Below are positions 15,703 to 25,100 of a DNA stretch of 64,000 nt, piece after piece. A program made the translations under genes and the position numbers. The stretch is taken from positions 434,001 through 498,000 of the forward strand of contig NZ_JACIEF010000004.1 in assembly GCF_014196715.1 (NCBI RefSeq), in the 5' to 3' direction. The stretch is from Pedobacter zeae. GTDB taxonomy: Bacteria > Bacteroidota > Bacteroidia > Sphingobacteriales > Sphingobacteriaceae. The notes beneath the pieces were generated by a model, which was not told the origin of the DNA, did no database searches, and saw only the letters and a program-made list of their open reading frames with translations. Every line of letters begins with the position of its first letter. The stretch's first letter is position 1.

Positions 15703-17250
15703 TTAATTTTTAAAAGTTGTATTACAATAAGGGTGTGTTAATTGGCCATTGTCTATTATTCCCAGTCCCCCATCTTCTTTTCTTTTGATATGATCAATAG
15801 TGATAGAGTTTTTATGAATTAAAGATTTACATATGCTACATTTAACGGGATTCTTAAGCGCACTGATTATAAACACTGCAGATTTAGATTCTGTGGAAAA
15901 ATCTTTCCTAATGTATTCCTCATAATCTATTTTTTCTGGATTAAGATATTCGAAGTGTTTCATTTGCGATAAACCATGCAAAATTTCCTGTTCATTTTTT
16001 TCTTTTTGAAGTTCATTAATTATATGCAAAAATAAATTAGTTAATCTTTTATAGCTTTTTAATCCACTACCAAATTTAGTATTTGTTTGATTTATAATAG
16101 ATTTGTAAGAGAGTAGAAAGTCCTCAAATTTACTGCGTACTTTTATAAAATCATTTAGAGCATTTGGTTTCGATTCTAACTCTTGGATTAAATTTAAAAT
16201 TGTGTAAAATGCTGTTACCTGGTAACGGCCTGTTGTACTGTAAAAATAAACTGCGGGATGTAAACCCAAAGAGGATGCGTGAGTTCCAGTAATCCTATTT
16301 AATTTTTTCTTAGTTTTTTTTAGAAAGTTAATTGTTTCTTCGCCATTTGTATCATCTTTCAATTCATCGTCGTTCTTAACATCATTAGTAATATTTATCA
16401 TATCAAGAATTAAGGATAAAGTTTGAGTTGAATAACCTTTTCCGGCTAATGGAACATCCAAAGTTTTAATCGGAGTTTCCAATTTTGGTGTAAAAAGTAA
16501 ATCGTTTATCCCTTTTGCTAAGTTTTCGATTTCCAGTTGAATCTCATTTTCAAATTTAGACCAGTATTTATGGCCGGTTCCAGAACGAATTATCGCTCTA
16601 GATGAAATAGAGTTAGGTTTTTTTCTAGACTTAAGTAATTGTTTTTCTGTATCATTGATAGGAGAAGCTTGTTCATTAATCTTGAAAAAAGAAGATTCTG
16701 CTTTACTTGAATCACCTCTTACCCATTGTAGTTGTATAGTTAATGTTGCTAACTTTTTGGCACGTTCTAACATTTGTTGAGGCACCTTATCTTGATTAGA
16801 AATAGCAAATTTATGATCACTATAAGTCCCAAATTTACGTTTAATTAACTTCCTTGTTTTGTCTGCAACATTGGCCTGTTCAGCAGAAATGCTATATTCA
16901 AAAAAGGATTGAGAAATGACTCCGTCTCCATAATCATCGGTAACCCAAGCAATAATTGCACTAAGCCTATGTGCACCATCTATTACAAAGTTATATCCTC
17001 CAGAATTCCAGAAAATTACGGCTGGAATTAAGTCTCCATCTAAGAAGCTTTGAATTAAGTCACAAATTTTTTCAGGTGTCCATTCCGAAGTTTCTCGTTG
17101 AAAATCCGGTTTTCTTAATGTTTGGTAAAGAAAGGATCCAGCTTCTAAATCCCTTACTTGGACAGCAGGTAAGTTTTGCGTAGCAGGTTGATTTCCATCC
17201 TTTATTTCAAAATCCTCTCTTGGGATTAAAGCGTCTAAATTTGATGTCAT
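15703..17250 (-). CDS. DUF262-HNH putative nuclease
   Basis: 515 residues. The N-terminal third is a DUF262 (ParB/Srx-like, GmrS-type) domain, with FQR at 50-52, a helix (EKICDLIQSFLDGDLIPAVI) and the signature IDGAHRLSA at 90-98. The middle is a long helical region. The last 45 residues are an HNH treble-clef nuclease: C471-x2-C474, IDH at 485-487, NGQLTHPYCN at 501-510. DUF262 plus HNH proteins include type IV modification-dependent restriction enzymes (GmrSD) and SspE-type defence nucleases, in which DUF262 binds or hydrolyses nucleotide. No methylase, dnd/ssp or other partner is nearby. The gene is markedly AT-rich compared with its neighbours, suggesting acquisition. A defence role is inference. 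Confidence 0.82.
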   Translation of the reverse strand: MTSNLDALIPREDFEIKDGNQPATQNLPAVQVRDLEAGSFLYQTLRKPDFQRETSEWTPEKICDLIQSFLDGDLIPAVIFWNSGGYNFVIDGAHRLSAIIAWVTDDYGDGVISQSFFEYSISAEQANVADKTRKLIKRKFGTYSDHKFAISNQDKVPQQMLERAKKLATLTIQLQWVRGDSSKAESSFFKINEQASPINDTEKQLLKSRKKPNSISSRAIIRSGTGHKYWSKFENEIQLEIENLAKGINDLLFTPKLETPIKTLDVPLAGKGYSTQTLSLILDMINITNDVKNDDELKDDTNGEETINFLKKTKKKLNRITGTHASSLGLHPAVYFYSTTGRYQVTAFYTILNLIQELESKPNALNDFIKVRSKFEDFLLSYKSIINQTNTKFGSGLKSYKRLTNLFLHIINELQKEKNEQEILHGLSQMKHFEYLNPEKIDYEEYIRKDFSTESKSAVFIISALKNPVKCSICKSLIHKNSITIDHIKRKEDGGLGIIDNGQLTHPYCNTTFKN

Positions 17251-17553
17251 TTTATTTCTTAGTATAATTTTAATGTGATTTATAAAATAATCCGATCATC
17301 AAAAAGTAATTGATTAAAATTTATCAATGATGAAATGAATGTTAGAAGTATTTTAAAGTATATATACTAAAATATGAAGTAATTTAGATAATGTTGTAGG
17401 GTAATCCGTAAATACTCATTTTTAGTAAGGAAATTTTTTCTAAGTCCAAAGAACAAAACAGTATCTGGTTTTGTAAAGTTATTTACTATGCATGCATTAT
17501 AAAACTGTTATCTTTGCGGCGTTTAAGCATAATCAGTATTCATAACATTATTC
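17251..17553. other. AT-rich divergent intergenic region
   Basis: 303 bases between the divergently oriented DUF262-HNH and FUSC genes. A TAnnTTTG-type -7 element (TATCTTTG, 17509-17516) lies 37 bases before the FUSC start, but no convincing -33 box is seen. No gene or repeat found. Confidence 0.5.
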
Positions 17554-19635
17554 ATGGGCAAAAACAGCATCGGCTCTACCATTACGTATTTCTTTTTGGG
17601 CGAATATTTTTCTGATGCATTGCGTACCACCATTACCGTTGTGCTACCCATCATTTTGTTTTTTTACCTGGGTAATCCCGATGCGGCAAAGGGGATAGGC
17701 GTAGGTGCCTTACTCATCAGCCTGACTGATTTACCCGATAACCGCTTAAATAAACTTAAAACTGCGGTATGGAGCATTTCGGTTTTCTTTTTAACCACGC
17801 TCGTGGTATCGTCAGTTTTAGACCGGGTTTACCTCACGGCCATTGTGGTGGTGCTGGCTGCCTTTAGCTTTTCGATGTTTGCCGTTTATGGGCAAAAGCT
17901 GGCCTTAATAGGTACCATGGCTTTAATTGTGTGCACCTTTACCATGGGCCTGCACCCTGCCCGGCCCTTGTATTTTAGTACCTGTATTTTAATAGGAGGA
18001 GTATGGTACTATGTAATCAGTTTAATCCAGACCTTGCTTCGTCCTTACCGCTCGCTGCACCATGCCATTTTTGAGTGTTTAATGAGCAGTGCCGAGTTTC
18101 TGCACATTAAAGCCAAAAATTACGATGTAACTGTACCGCTCGATCTGCAGCAGAAAGCAGCCATTAAGCTGCATATCAAAGTAAACCAGAAACACGAGCT
18201 GATCCGCAATTTGCTGCTTACTGATAAGTATGCCATGAATCCCGATAATCCTAAAGGTCAGTTGTTGTTGGAGCGGGCAAGGTTGCTGATCGATTTATAC
18301 GAGCAGTTAAATGCCGTACATTACGATTATGGCCTGGTGCGCAAAACCCTTAACGAGGGCACCAGCCTGCAACTGATTGCTACACTAATTGAGATTTTAG
18401 CCAGGGAGCTGGAGCAATTGGGACGGCATGTACGCTCAGCTAAAGCTTACAAAGGTGAGTTAGCCACCAATGTGGCCTACCACCAAAACCGGGTGCTGTT
18501 GCAGGAGGAGCTGGAGCGATTAAATGAAACCCAGCGTTTAATTGTGCTCAAGGTAATGGCCAATATGAACGATATTGTGCGCATTATTGAAATGATACGC
18601 GGTAATGAGCGCGTACCCGAAAAGGAGCAGCAAGAGTTAAGCGGTACCATAGCTTATCCCTTATTTATTACCGGCGACCGCTTTTCGGTAAAAGAACACC
18701 TTTCCTTAAAATCGCCCATATTCAGGTTTTCGCTGCGGCTGGCCATTTGTTTCCTTTTTGGTTTTTTGCTCACCTGGCAGCTCGAGCCCAGCAAATACAG
18801 CTACTGGCTTTTTTTAACACTGGTGATCGTGGCGCGGCCCAAATTCTCCATCACCTGGAAACGCAACCTGCAACGCTTAAAAGGGAGTATGGGTGGTGTG
18901 GTTATTGGTTTGGTAATGGTTTACCTGATTAAAAGCCCGGCTGTTTTGTTGTCTTTTTCGGTTATTTTTTTATTGGGTTTTTATGCTTTTAACCGCTTAA
19001 ATTATACCATAAGTGTGCTGTTTATTACCCCGGCTGTAATTTTAACACTGGGCAGTTACCAGGGGCATTTCGATCATATTGTGCACGACCGCGTGATGTT
19101 TACGTTACTGGGCTGTGTAATTGCCATTTTTGCTACTTACCTGTTTCCGGTATGGGATAGCCGGCAGCTGAAAACGAAAATTGCTGATGCCGCGAAGGCC
19201 AGTATTCATTACCTGGAAGTGGCCATTCAAAACCGGTCCGAACGCGATGAAAATCAATCGCGTATGGCCCGTAAAAATGCCAATTTAAGTTTATCGGCCC
19301 TGAGCGAAGCCATAGAATCGGCCCGGCAGGAGCCCCTGCAGAAAAGTATCGATTTTAAAGGACTTTACGATGTACAGGCCATTATATACCAGGTTAATGC
19401 CATTATTACTTCTATATACCTTTCGCTTAACCATAAGGCCGAACAAACCGATCCATTTTTGGTTAAACAAATTATAAATAACCTGGGTAATGAAGCCATA
19501 TTAAAAAATGATGCAGCACCACATATTGATGCCATGGGTGTAAAGGATGAAGATCATTCTACCAGGCAGAAGTTGGCGCATATTGCGGCTTTATCCTTGG
19601 ATTTTAAGCGGTTTAGTGCTGGTTTCTGGGGATGA
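17554..19635 (+). CDS. FUSC-family inner membrane protein
   Basis: 693 residues with the two-bundle layout of the FUSC/YccS family. Six or so membrane helices lie in residues 20-165, with a cytoplasmic helical domain of about 220 residues after them. A second bundle spans about 385-550, followed by a C-terminal helical tail. Members are related to aromatic-acid efflux pumps (AaeB) and fusaric acid resistance proteins, so export of small organic acids or toxic compounds is the usual proposal; the substrate here is unknown. It appears to be transcribed alone. GC content rises sharply from the DUF262 gene to this one. Confidence 0.88.
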   Translation: MGKNSIGSTITYFFLGEYFSDALRTTITVVLPIILFFYLGNPDAAKGIGVGALLISLTDLPDNRLNKLKTAVWSISVFFLTTLVVSSVLDRVYLTAIVVVLAAFSFSMFAVYGQKLALIGTMALIVCTFTMGLHPARPLYFSTCILIGGVWYYVISLIQTLLRPYRSLHHAIFECLMSSAEFLHIKAKNYDVTVPLDLQQKAAIKLHIKVNQKHELIRNLLLTDKYAMNPDNPKGQLLLERARLLIDLYEQLNAVHYDYGLVRKTLNEGTSLQLIATLIEILARELEQLGRHVRSAKAYKGELATNVAYHQNRVLLQEELERLNETQRLIVLKVMANMNDIVRIIEMIRGNERVPEKEQQELSGTIAYPLFITGDRFSVKEHLSLKSPIFRFSLRLAICFLFGFLLTWQLEPSKYSYWLFLTLVIVARPKFSITWKRNLQRLKGSMGGVVIGLVMVYLIKSPAVLLSFSVIFLLGFYAFNRLNYTISVLFITPAVILTLGSYQGHFDHIVHDRVMFTLLGCVIAIFATYLFPVWDSRQLKTKIADAAKASIHYLEVAIQNRSERDENQSRMARKNANLSLSALSEAIESARQEPLQKSIDFKGLYDVQAIIYQVNAIITSIYLSLNHKAEQTDPFLVKQIINNLGNEAILKNDAAPHIDAMGVKDEDHSTRQKLAHIAALSLDFKRFSAGFWG

Positions 19636-20412
19636 GTTTAATTGCTTGTTAGTCTGTCCAAAGGACTCCTACGGAGAGCGGAGTCGAAGACCCTGTTGGT
19701 TTTAAATAGATTGTTTTATTTGTTGTTTTTGGAAATGAAAGGGCAGTATATCTTGGCGGATTGTAGTCCTGCTTTCCATTCCAAGTCCTCACCCGATGAA
19801 AAAATCGGGATTCCGGGCTTTCCATTCCAATCAGGTTTATTCACCAAGTTTTTGCTGGTTTCGGGGAGTATATTTAACTATTTGTCACGTTGAGCCTGTC
19901 GAAACGCCTTTGAAGCATTTAAAAGAGGATTTAACGTAAAAGATCCTTCGACTCCGCTCAGGATGACAGATTCTTATAGAAATATCGTCATTCTCGCGCA
20001 TGCGGGAATCTTAAATGCAAACGTTTTAAGATTCCCAATCAAGTTGGGAATGACGATCTCTCGAGGGATACTACCTGATAAAATTTATCTGTTAATCATA
20101 TTGATTTTTATACAATAAATTATCCCTCAGGATGACAGATTCCTATAGAAAAATCGTCATTTTCGCGCATGCGGGCATCTTAATGCAAACGTTTTAAGAT
20201 TCCCAATCAAGTTGGGAATGACGATCTCTCGAGGGATACGACCTGATAAAATTGATCTGTTAATCATATTGATTTTTATACAAATAAATTATCCCTCAGG
20301 ATAACAGATTCCTACACGTCAATAACATCATCAACCAACAGTAATAAAATTGTTTGATTTACCCACTGCCATTAGTATATTGTTATATTGTGTCCGTTTT
20401 AAACATTTTTAT
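19636..20412. other. Repeat-filled intergenic region
   Basis: About 780 bases without a gene. From left to right: a member of the GTCCTG..CGGG dispersed family (about 19765-19850); a palindromic element with arms GTCACGTTGAGCCTGTCGAA (19884) and TTCGACTCCGCTCAGGATGA (19948); then the tandem 169-bp repeat listed separately. The last 90 bases are AT-rich and lead to the SGNH hydrolase. Confidence 0.65.
19957..20314 (+). repeat. Tandem 169-bp repeat, two units plus a partial third
   Basis: CTCAGGAT(G/A)ACAGATTC occurs at 19957, 20126 and 20295, exactly 169 bases apart, and the sequence between is nearly identical in both full units. Each unit contains a 70-bp palindrome. In unit 1 the outer arms are CGTCATTC (19986-19993) and GAATGACG (20048-20055), with inner arms GGAATCTT and AAGATTCC. 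Confidence 0.9.
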
Positions 20413-21072
20413 ATGAAAAAATCATCCTTTGTTCTACTTATCCTCTCTCTTTTAACCATAGCCACTTTTGCCCAAAAGAAGCCCAATTTCTGGGATGATG
20501 TACAGGTAATTAAAAAGTACGATCAAATGTATAAACCACCTGTAAACCCGGTGCTTTTTGTGGGGAGCTCATCTATCCGCAAATGGGACGACTGTATGCA
20601 GATTTTTGCTAAATACAATGCCTTAAACCGGGGGATTGGTGGTGCGGTGATTAACGATATTACCTGTTATTTAAACGATATCGTTTTTCCCTACCAACCT
20701 AAACAGATTGTACTTTATGTTGGCGAAAACGACCTGCCCAACGATGCGGTAACACCCGACACCGTATTGAACCGAACCGTTAACCTGTACAAAGCCATCA
20801 GGGCAAAATTGCCCACTATACCCATTGTGTATATTTCAATTAAGCCGAGCCCAAGTCGCGATAAGTTTAAGGAAAAGGCTGTAGCCTCAAACGCTTTAAT
20901 ACAAAAATTTTTCGCCGGCGAAGCCCATACCAAATTTGTTAACATCTACCCTTTAATGCTTACCAAAAAGGGCCAGTTGCGCCCTGAGCTTTTTGTTAAT
21001 GATATGTTGCACATGAATGCTGCCGGTTATGCCATCTGGAGAAAAGCTGTTGAACCATATTTACTTAAGTAG
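20413..21072 (+). CDS. Secreted SGNH/GDSL-family hydrolase
   Basis: 219 residues from the ATG at 20413, which is directly followed by a signal peptide (KKSSFVLLILSLLTIATFAQ); the 21 codons upstream do not look like part of it. All SGNH blocks are visible: block I GSSSIRKW (nucleophile Ser), block II NRGIGGA (Gly), block III GENDLPND (Asn) and block V DMLHMNAAGY (Asp and His). These enzymes are esterases or lipases that often remove acetyl groups from carbohydrates. It lies upstream of the polysaccharide locus but is separated from it by 845 bases of repeats, so a link to glycan breakdown is only possible. Confidence 0.9.
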   Translation: MKKSSFVLLILSLLTIATFAQKKPNFWDDVQVIKKYDQMYKPPVNPVLFVGSSSIRKWDDCMQIFAKYNALNRGIGGAVINDITCYLNDIVFPYQPKQIVLYVGENDLPNDAVTPDTVLNRTVNLYKAIRAKLPTIPIVYISIKPSPSRDKFKEKAVASNALIQKFFAGEAHTKFVNIYPLMLTKKGQLRPELFVNDMLHMNAAGYAIWRKAVEPYLLK

Positions 21073-21917
21073 TTTTGAGTCGGAAGTCTGGTGTCAGAGG
21101 TCCGAAGACTAAAGTTGAATACCAAAGCAGAAGTCCGTCATTTCGACCGTAGTGGAGAAATCTAAGGTAAGGATATCGAGACTAAAATTTATTTACAATA
21201 GGTGATCAGAATGAATTGGAGTAGGGCAACGATGCAATCGTTTAGCTATTTATGCACACGTTAGAAACGCGCTCAAGCTTAATAACTAGGGCTTTACCAT
21301 ATAAGACCTATAAGGACACATAAGCTTACATGACCTTAAATTTCTTATATGGTTAGAAATTTTCCGGTCTATTCTTACTTACCACCCAATCGTATCTTTT
21401 CTTTTATTGCACAGTCTCCAATAAACCAGCCCCGATTGAACGAAAAGCCCGGAGCGAAGAATGCAGCGAGGACTTGCAGGGAAAGCGGGACCGAACCCAG
21501 CCCACTAACCACAGGCATTACGCTTCAAATAATAAGAAGACCAAAGCTGAAAGATCAAAGGCCGGAGCTGAAAGCTTAGATGTGCTAAGATGTCTGAGGT
21601 GTAAAAAGAGCCCGGGTCCGGAAGTCGGAGGTCCGGGGATTTGGAGAATAGAGCTCGAAAAAAGCAGAAAGCCTGGGTGTGCTAAGGTTACTGTCATTTC
21701 GAGCGCAGCCGGGAAATCTCTCGAGCTAAAAGCTTGATGACCAAAACAAAAAGCTTAAGTGCCTTAAATGGTAAATAAGAGAGCGCACCAGACGATACAA
21801 TGGTTACGCTATTTATGCACGCGTTAAAAATGCGCGCAAGCAACTGAAATTGTAAGTGCCGTTAACCGGAATTAAAATTATATATTTATTATTGCGTTAA
21901 CCGTTCCCCGAACTTAC
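21073..21917. repeat. Intergenic region with several repeat families
   Basis: 845 bases with no supported gene. It includes a GTCGGAAGTC-type tract (21075-21110) and palindromic arms TTTCGACCGTAGTGGAGAAA (about 21139) and TCATTTCGAGCGCAGCCGGGAAA (about 21694). A direct repeat pair built on CTATTTATGCAC(A/G)CGTTA lies at about 21245 and 21810. A reverse-oriented member of the CCCGATTGA..GCGAGGACT..AGCGGGAC family is at about 21430-21492. Frames of 76-87 codons in this stretch fall inside the repeats. Confidence 0.6.
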
Positions 21918-24836
21918 ATGAAGAAACTTCTACTGGCTATATTATTCTTCTCGACCGCTTATTATGCCCAGGCCCAGGTGCTACTGGGGATTCCGCAAGT
22001 TGTAAATTACAATAACGAACAGTATAATGGCGGTATTCAGAACTGGGATGTAGAGCAAGACAAAAATGGCATCCTCTATTTTGGGAACAACGAGGGCTTA
22101 CTTACTTTTAACGGCCGCTACTGGAACCTGTATCGGCTGCCTAATTTTACTTCGGTACGCTCGGTAGGGATCGATTCTAGAAACCGCATTTATGTTGGCG
22201 GACAAGATGAATTTGGGTATTTCTATCCCAATGCACAGGGCATTTTAAAATATACCTCCCTGCTAAACCTGTTGCCCGAAAACATGCGGAAACTGGCCGA
22301 TATATGGGGTGTTTCGATTGTAGGCGATGAAGTATTTTTTAGGTCGATACATGCTATCCTGCATTATAAAGATGGCGTAGTTAAAAGTTATAAAACCAAT
22401 ACGACCTGGATGTTTATGGGCACTGCAAAAGGCAAGGTTTTTTCGCAGTCTGCTGATTCGGGCCTGATGATTTACGACCACGAAATGTGGAAGCCTTTTT
22501 GTGTGGATAGCGTTTTAAACCGCTCGGGTATTACGGCCGTGTTGCCCTATGGTGGGGATACCTTATTGGTTTCGATGTTAAAAAAGGGACTCTTTTTATT
22601 GGTTAATCATCAGCTAAAGCCTCTAAAAACCAGTTTAAACCAGGTTTTTTTAAATGAGCGGATTTATTTTGCCACTCAAATCGGCCCAAATTTATACGGG
22701 GTAGCCACCACTTCTGGCGGAGTGTATATCATGAACAAGCAAGGTAACCTGGTACAGAAATACAATTATAAAGAGGGTTTACAAAATAACAATGTAAGGG
22801 GTATACTGCTGGATAAGGATAAGAACATGTGGCTGGCCCTCGATGATGGAATCGCTTACGTGGCCATAAATAGTGCCGTTAAAAGCATTTCTCCCGATCG
22901 TAATAAGCAGATCACCAGTTACGCGTTTCGTAAATATGGCGAATCGATCTACATTGGTACTTCCAATGGCTTGTATCGGGCCAAAATTAATACGGCCATG
23001 CCCGATTTAAGCTATTCGCTTGCCAACTTTGAAGAGGTAAAGAATAGCAAAGGCCAGGTTTGGGGGCTTGATGAAATTAATAACCAGCTGCTCATGGCAC
23101 ACGAAGACGGAACCCTGCTGGTGAAGGATAATACCGCCACTCCGTTGTACAGCCTGATTGGTACCTGGATGTACCAAAGCATGGATAATGTTTACCCGAG
23201 CAAAGAGGTAATTGCGGGTACCTATGCCGGATTGCAGGAAATAACTTACGATGGAAGTCGCTTTATTAACGGTGGCAGAATTGCCGGGATTAATGAAACG
23301 TTGCGTTTTATTGTAGCCGATAGCAATAACCCCGATCAGATCTGGGCTTCGCATCCTTATCATGGCGTATATAAAATAGAACTGAAACCCGATCATAAAA
23401 GTATTCTGCACACCACCTTATTTTCTGACCGGGATGGCTTGCCTACCAAGCTCTATAATTACGTGTTTCATATTAAAAACAGGGTGGTAATTGCTACCAC
23501 CAGCGGTGTTTTTGAATACAATACAAGCAGTAAAAAATTTACCCGTTTTAAATTGCTGGGCTCGGCACTCAATGGTGTTCCCATCCAGTACCTTAGGGAA
23601 GATAACGATGGCAATATCTGGTTTGTTACCAATAAAAAGGTAGGGGTGATCGATTTCCACCGGCCGCAAGGAAAAAATGCTTTCAGTATTTTATACCTGC
23701 CCGAACTAAATGGCAAAGTGGTTGGCGGTTTCGAATCGATATATACACCTGATAGCAGAAATATATTTATAGGGGCCAACAAAGGGGCTTACCACATCAA
23801 TTACCAAAAATACATTGAGAATATAACCCGGCCCAATGTAGTGCTGGGTACCGTTAAATTATTGGGGAATAAAGACAGTGTTGTTTTTGGCGGCTATTTT
23901 GTAAATAAGGGCAGCATTGTGGCCAAACAAGACCTGCAGGAAATCCCCGAATATGTATACAGCTTAAATTCGATCCATTTCGAATATGCCTCAACACTTT
24001 TTGAGCACGATAAAAACATTAAATTCAGCTATCAGCTTATAGGCTTTGATAGCGAGTGGTCGGCATGGGGCACTAAAAGCGAAAAAGATTATACGAATCT
24101 GCCTGCCGGAAAATATACCTTTAACGTAAAAGCCAGTACAGGAATAAATAACGAATCGGAAGTGGTGAGTTATACTTTTGTGGTACTGCCTGCCTGGTAC
24201 AATACCATTTGGATGCGCATGGTTTACCTGATTTTAATTGTGCTGGCCCTGAGGTTAATTATCAGGTGGCAAAAAAAGAAGCACATCAAAGAACAGGAAC
24301 GCATGAGTTACCTGCACCAGCTGGAACTTGACAGAAATGAAAAGGAAATTGTAAGGCTTCAGAATGAAAAACTTGAAGCTGATGTAAATTATAAAAACAA
24401 AGAACTTTCTACCATGACCATGCACCTGGTGCAGCGGGGTAAGGTTCTGGCCAAAATAAAGGAAGTGATATCTGCCGTAATTAAAAATCACGACCTTAAC
24501 GAAAGCTCGCCAAGTTTCAGGCACCTGATCAGGCTGATTAAAGATGTAGAAAAGAAAGACCAGGAACTGGATCACATGAGTGTACACTTTAACCATGTCA
24601 ATACAGAGTTCTTTAGCAGGTTAAAAGATCTTTATCCCGACCTGAGCCAAAATGATCTTAAATTCTGTGCTTACCTGTCTATGAACCTTTCTTCAAAAGA
24701 AATGGCACAGCTGATGAATGTAACGATTAAGGCCATAGAAGTGGGCCGTTACCGCCTGAGAAAAAAACTTCAGCTTAAGCCAGAAACCAATTTATACGAA
24801 TTCCTGATCGAAATAGCACGGCAAAAAACGCCTTAA
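21918..24836 (+). CDS. Propeller/Y_Y_Y/LuxR transmembrane regulator of the glycan locus
   Basis: 972 residues. A signal peptide (1-20) is followed by about 620 residues of two-component-regulator propeller repeats (NGILYFGNNEGL, KNMWLALDDGIAYV, DGNIWFVTNKKVGVID). A Y_Y_Y domain lies at about 690-755 (FSYQLIGFDSEWSAW.., YTNLPAGKYTF), with one membrane helix at about 765-785 and a coiled coil at 785-835. The C-terminal LuxR-type helix-turn-helix is at about 905-965 (LSSKEMAQLMNVTIKAIEVG). It resembles the hybrid two-component sensors of polysaccharide loci but has no histidine kinase or receiver: the periplasmic sensor is joined directly to a DNA-binding domain. It lies 264 bases upstream of susC on the same strand and probably activates that operon on sensing a breakdown product. 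Confidence 0.88.
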   Translation: MKKLLLAILFFSTAYYAQAQVLLGIPQVVNYNNEQYNGGIQNWDVEQDKNGILYFGNNEGLLTFNGRYWNLYRLPNFTSVRSVGIDSRNRIYVGGQDEFGYFYPNAQGILKYTSLLNLLPENMRKLADIWGVSIVGDEVFFRSIHAILHYKDGVVKSYKTNTTWMFMGTAKGKVFSQSADSGLMIYDHEMWKPFCVDSVLNRSGITAVLPYGGDTLLVSMLKKGLFLLVNHQLKPLKTSLNQVFLNERIYFATQIGPNLYGVATTSGGVYIMNKQGNLVQKYNYKEGLQNNNVRGILLDKDKNMWLALDDGIAYVAINSAVKSISPDRNKQITSYAFRKYGESIYIGTSNGLYRAKINTAMPDLSYSLANFEEVKNSKGQVWGLDEINNQLLMAHEDGTLLVKDNTATPLYSLIGTWMYQSMDNVYPSKEVIAGTYAGLQEITYDGSRFINGGRIAGINETLRFIVADSNNPDQIWASHPYHGVYKIELKPDHKSILHTTLFSDRDGLPTKLYNYVFHIKNRVVIATTSGVFEYNTSSKKFTRFKLLGSALNGVPIQYLREDNDGNIWFVTNKKVGVIDFHRPQGKNAFSILYLPELNGKVVGGFESIYTPDSRNIFIGANKGAYHINYQKYIENITRPNVVLGTVKLLGNKDSVVFGGYFVNKGSIVAKQDLQEIPEYVYSLNSIHFEYASTLFEHDKNIKFSYQLIGFDSEWSAWGTKSEKDYTNLPAGKYTFNVKASTGINNESEVVSYTFVVLPAWYNTIWMRMVYLILIVLALRLIIRWQKKKHIKEQERMSYLHQLELDRNEKEIVRLQNEKLEADVNYKNKELSTMTMHLVQRGKVLAKIKEVISAVIKNHDLNESSPSFRHLIRLIKDVEKKDQELDHMSVHFNHVNTEFFSRLKDLYPDLSQNDLKFCAYLSMNLSSKEMAQLMNVTIKAIEVGRYRLRKKLQLKPETNLYEFLIEIARQKTP

Positions 24837-25100
24837 ACGAATGTTTTTTTTACACTTTTGGTTATTTTTTGTTAAAAAAAATTAACTAGCTGTAATACAG
24901 TTTTTTAGGTTTGTCTTGTAGGGCTTATGTAGGCCATTTTTTTCTGTTTTTTTAGCCTTTTTAAGATTGATGTATGGTTGGTGTAGTAGTGGCAAATTGT
25001 GCTATTGCTGCTCACGTCGATAGATTTGATTGATGAAACAGCAGCCCATAAGTCTGTATTCATGAACTAACCAAATATCATTAACTTAAAATTAATTTCT

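Noticed and set aside
15703..17250. Complete GmrSD restriction system or dnd/ssp phosphorothioation locus
   Set aside because: Only one gene is present; no separate GmrD-type, DndBCDE or SspABCD genes are nearby.
19642..19893. 83-codon forward frame after the FUSC gene
   Set aside because: Its right half is a dispersed repeat; no signal, domain or ribosome-binding context.
19957..20314. CRISPR array or attachment site
   Set aside because: The repeat unit is 169 bp with two full copies and no spacers; no integrase is present.
21349..21737. Two forward frames of 76 and 87 codons
   Set aside because: They coincide with dispersed repeats, have unusual composition and no family features.
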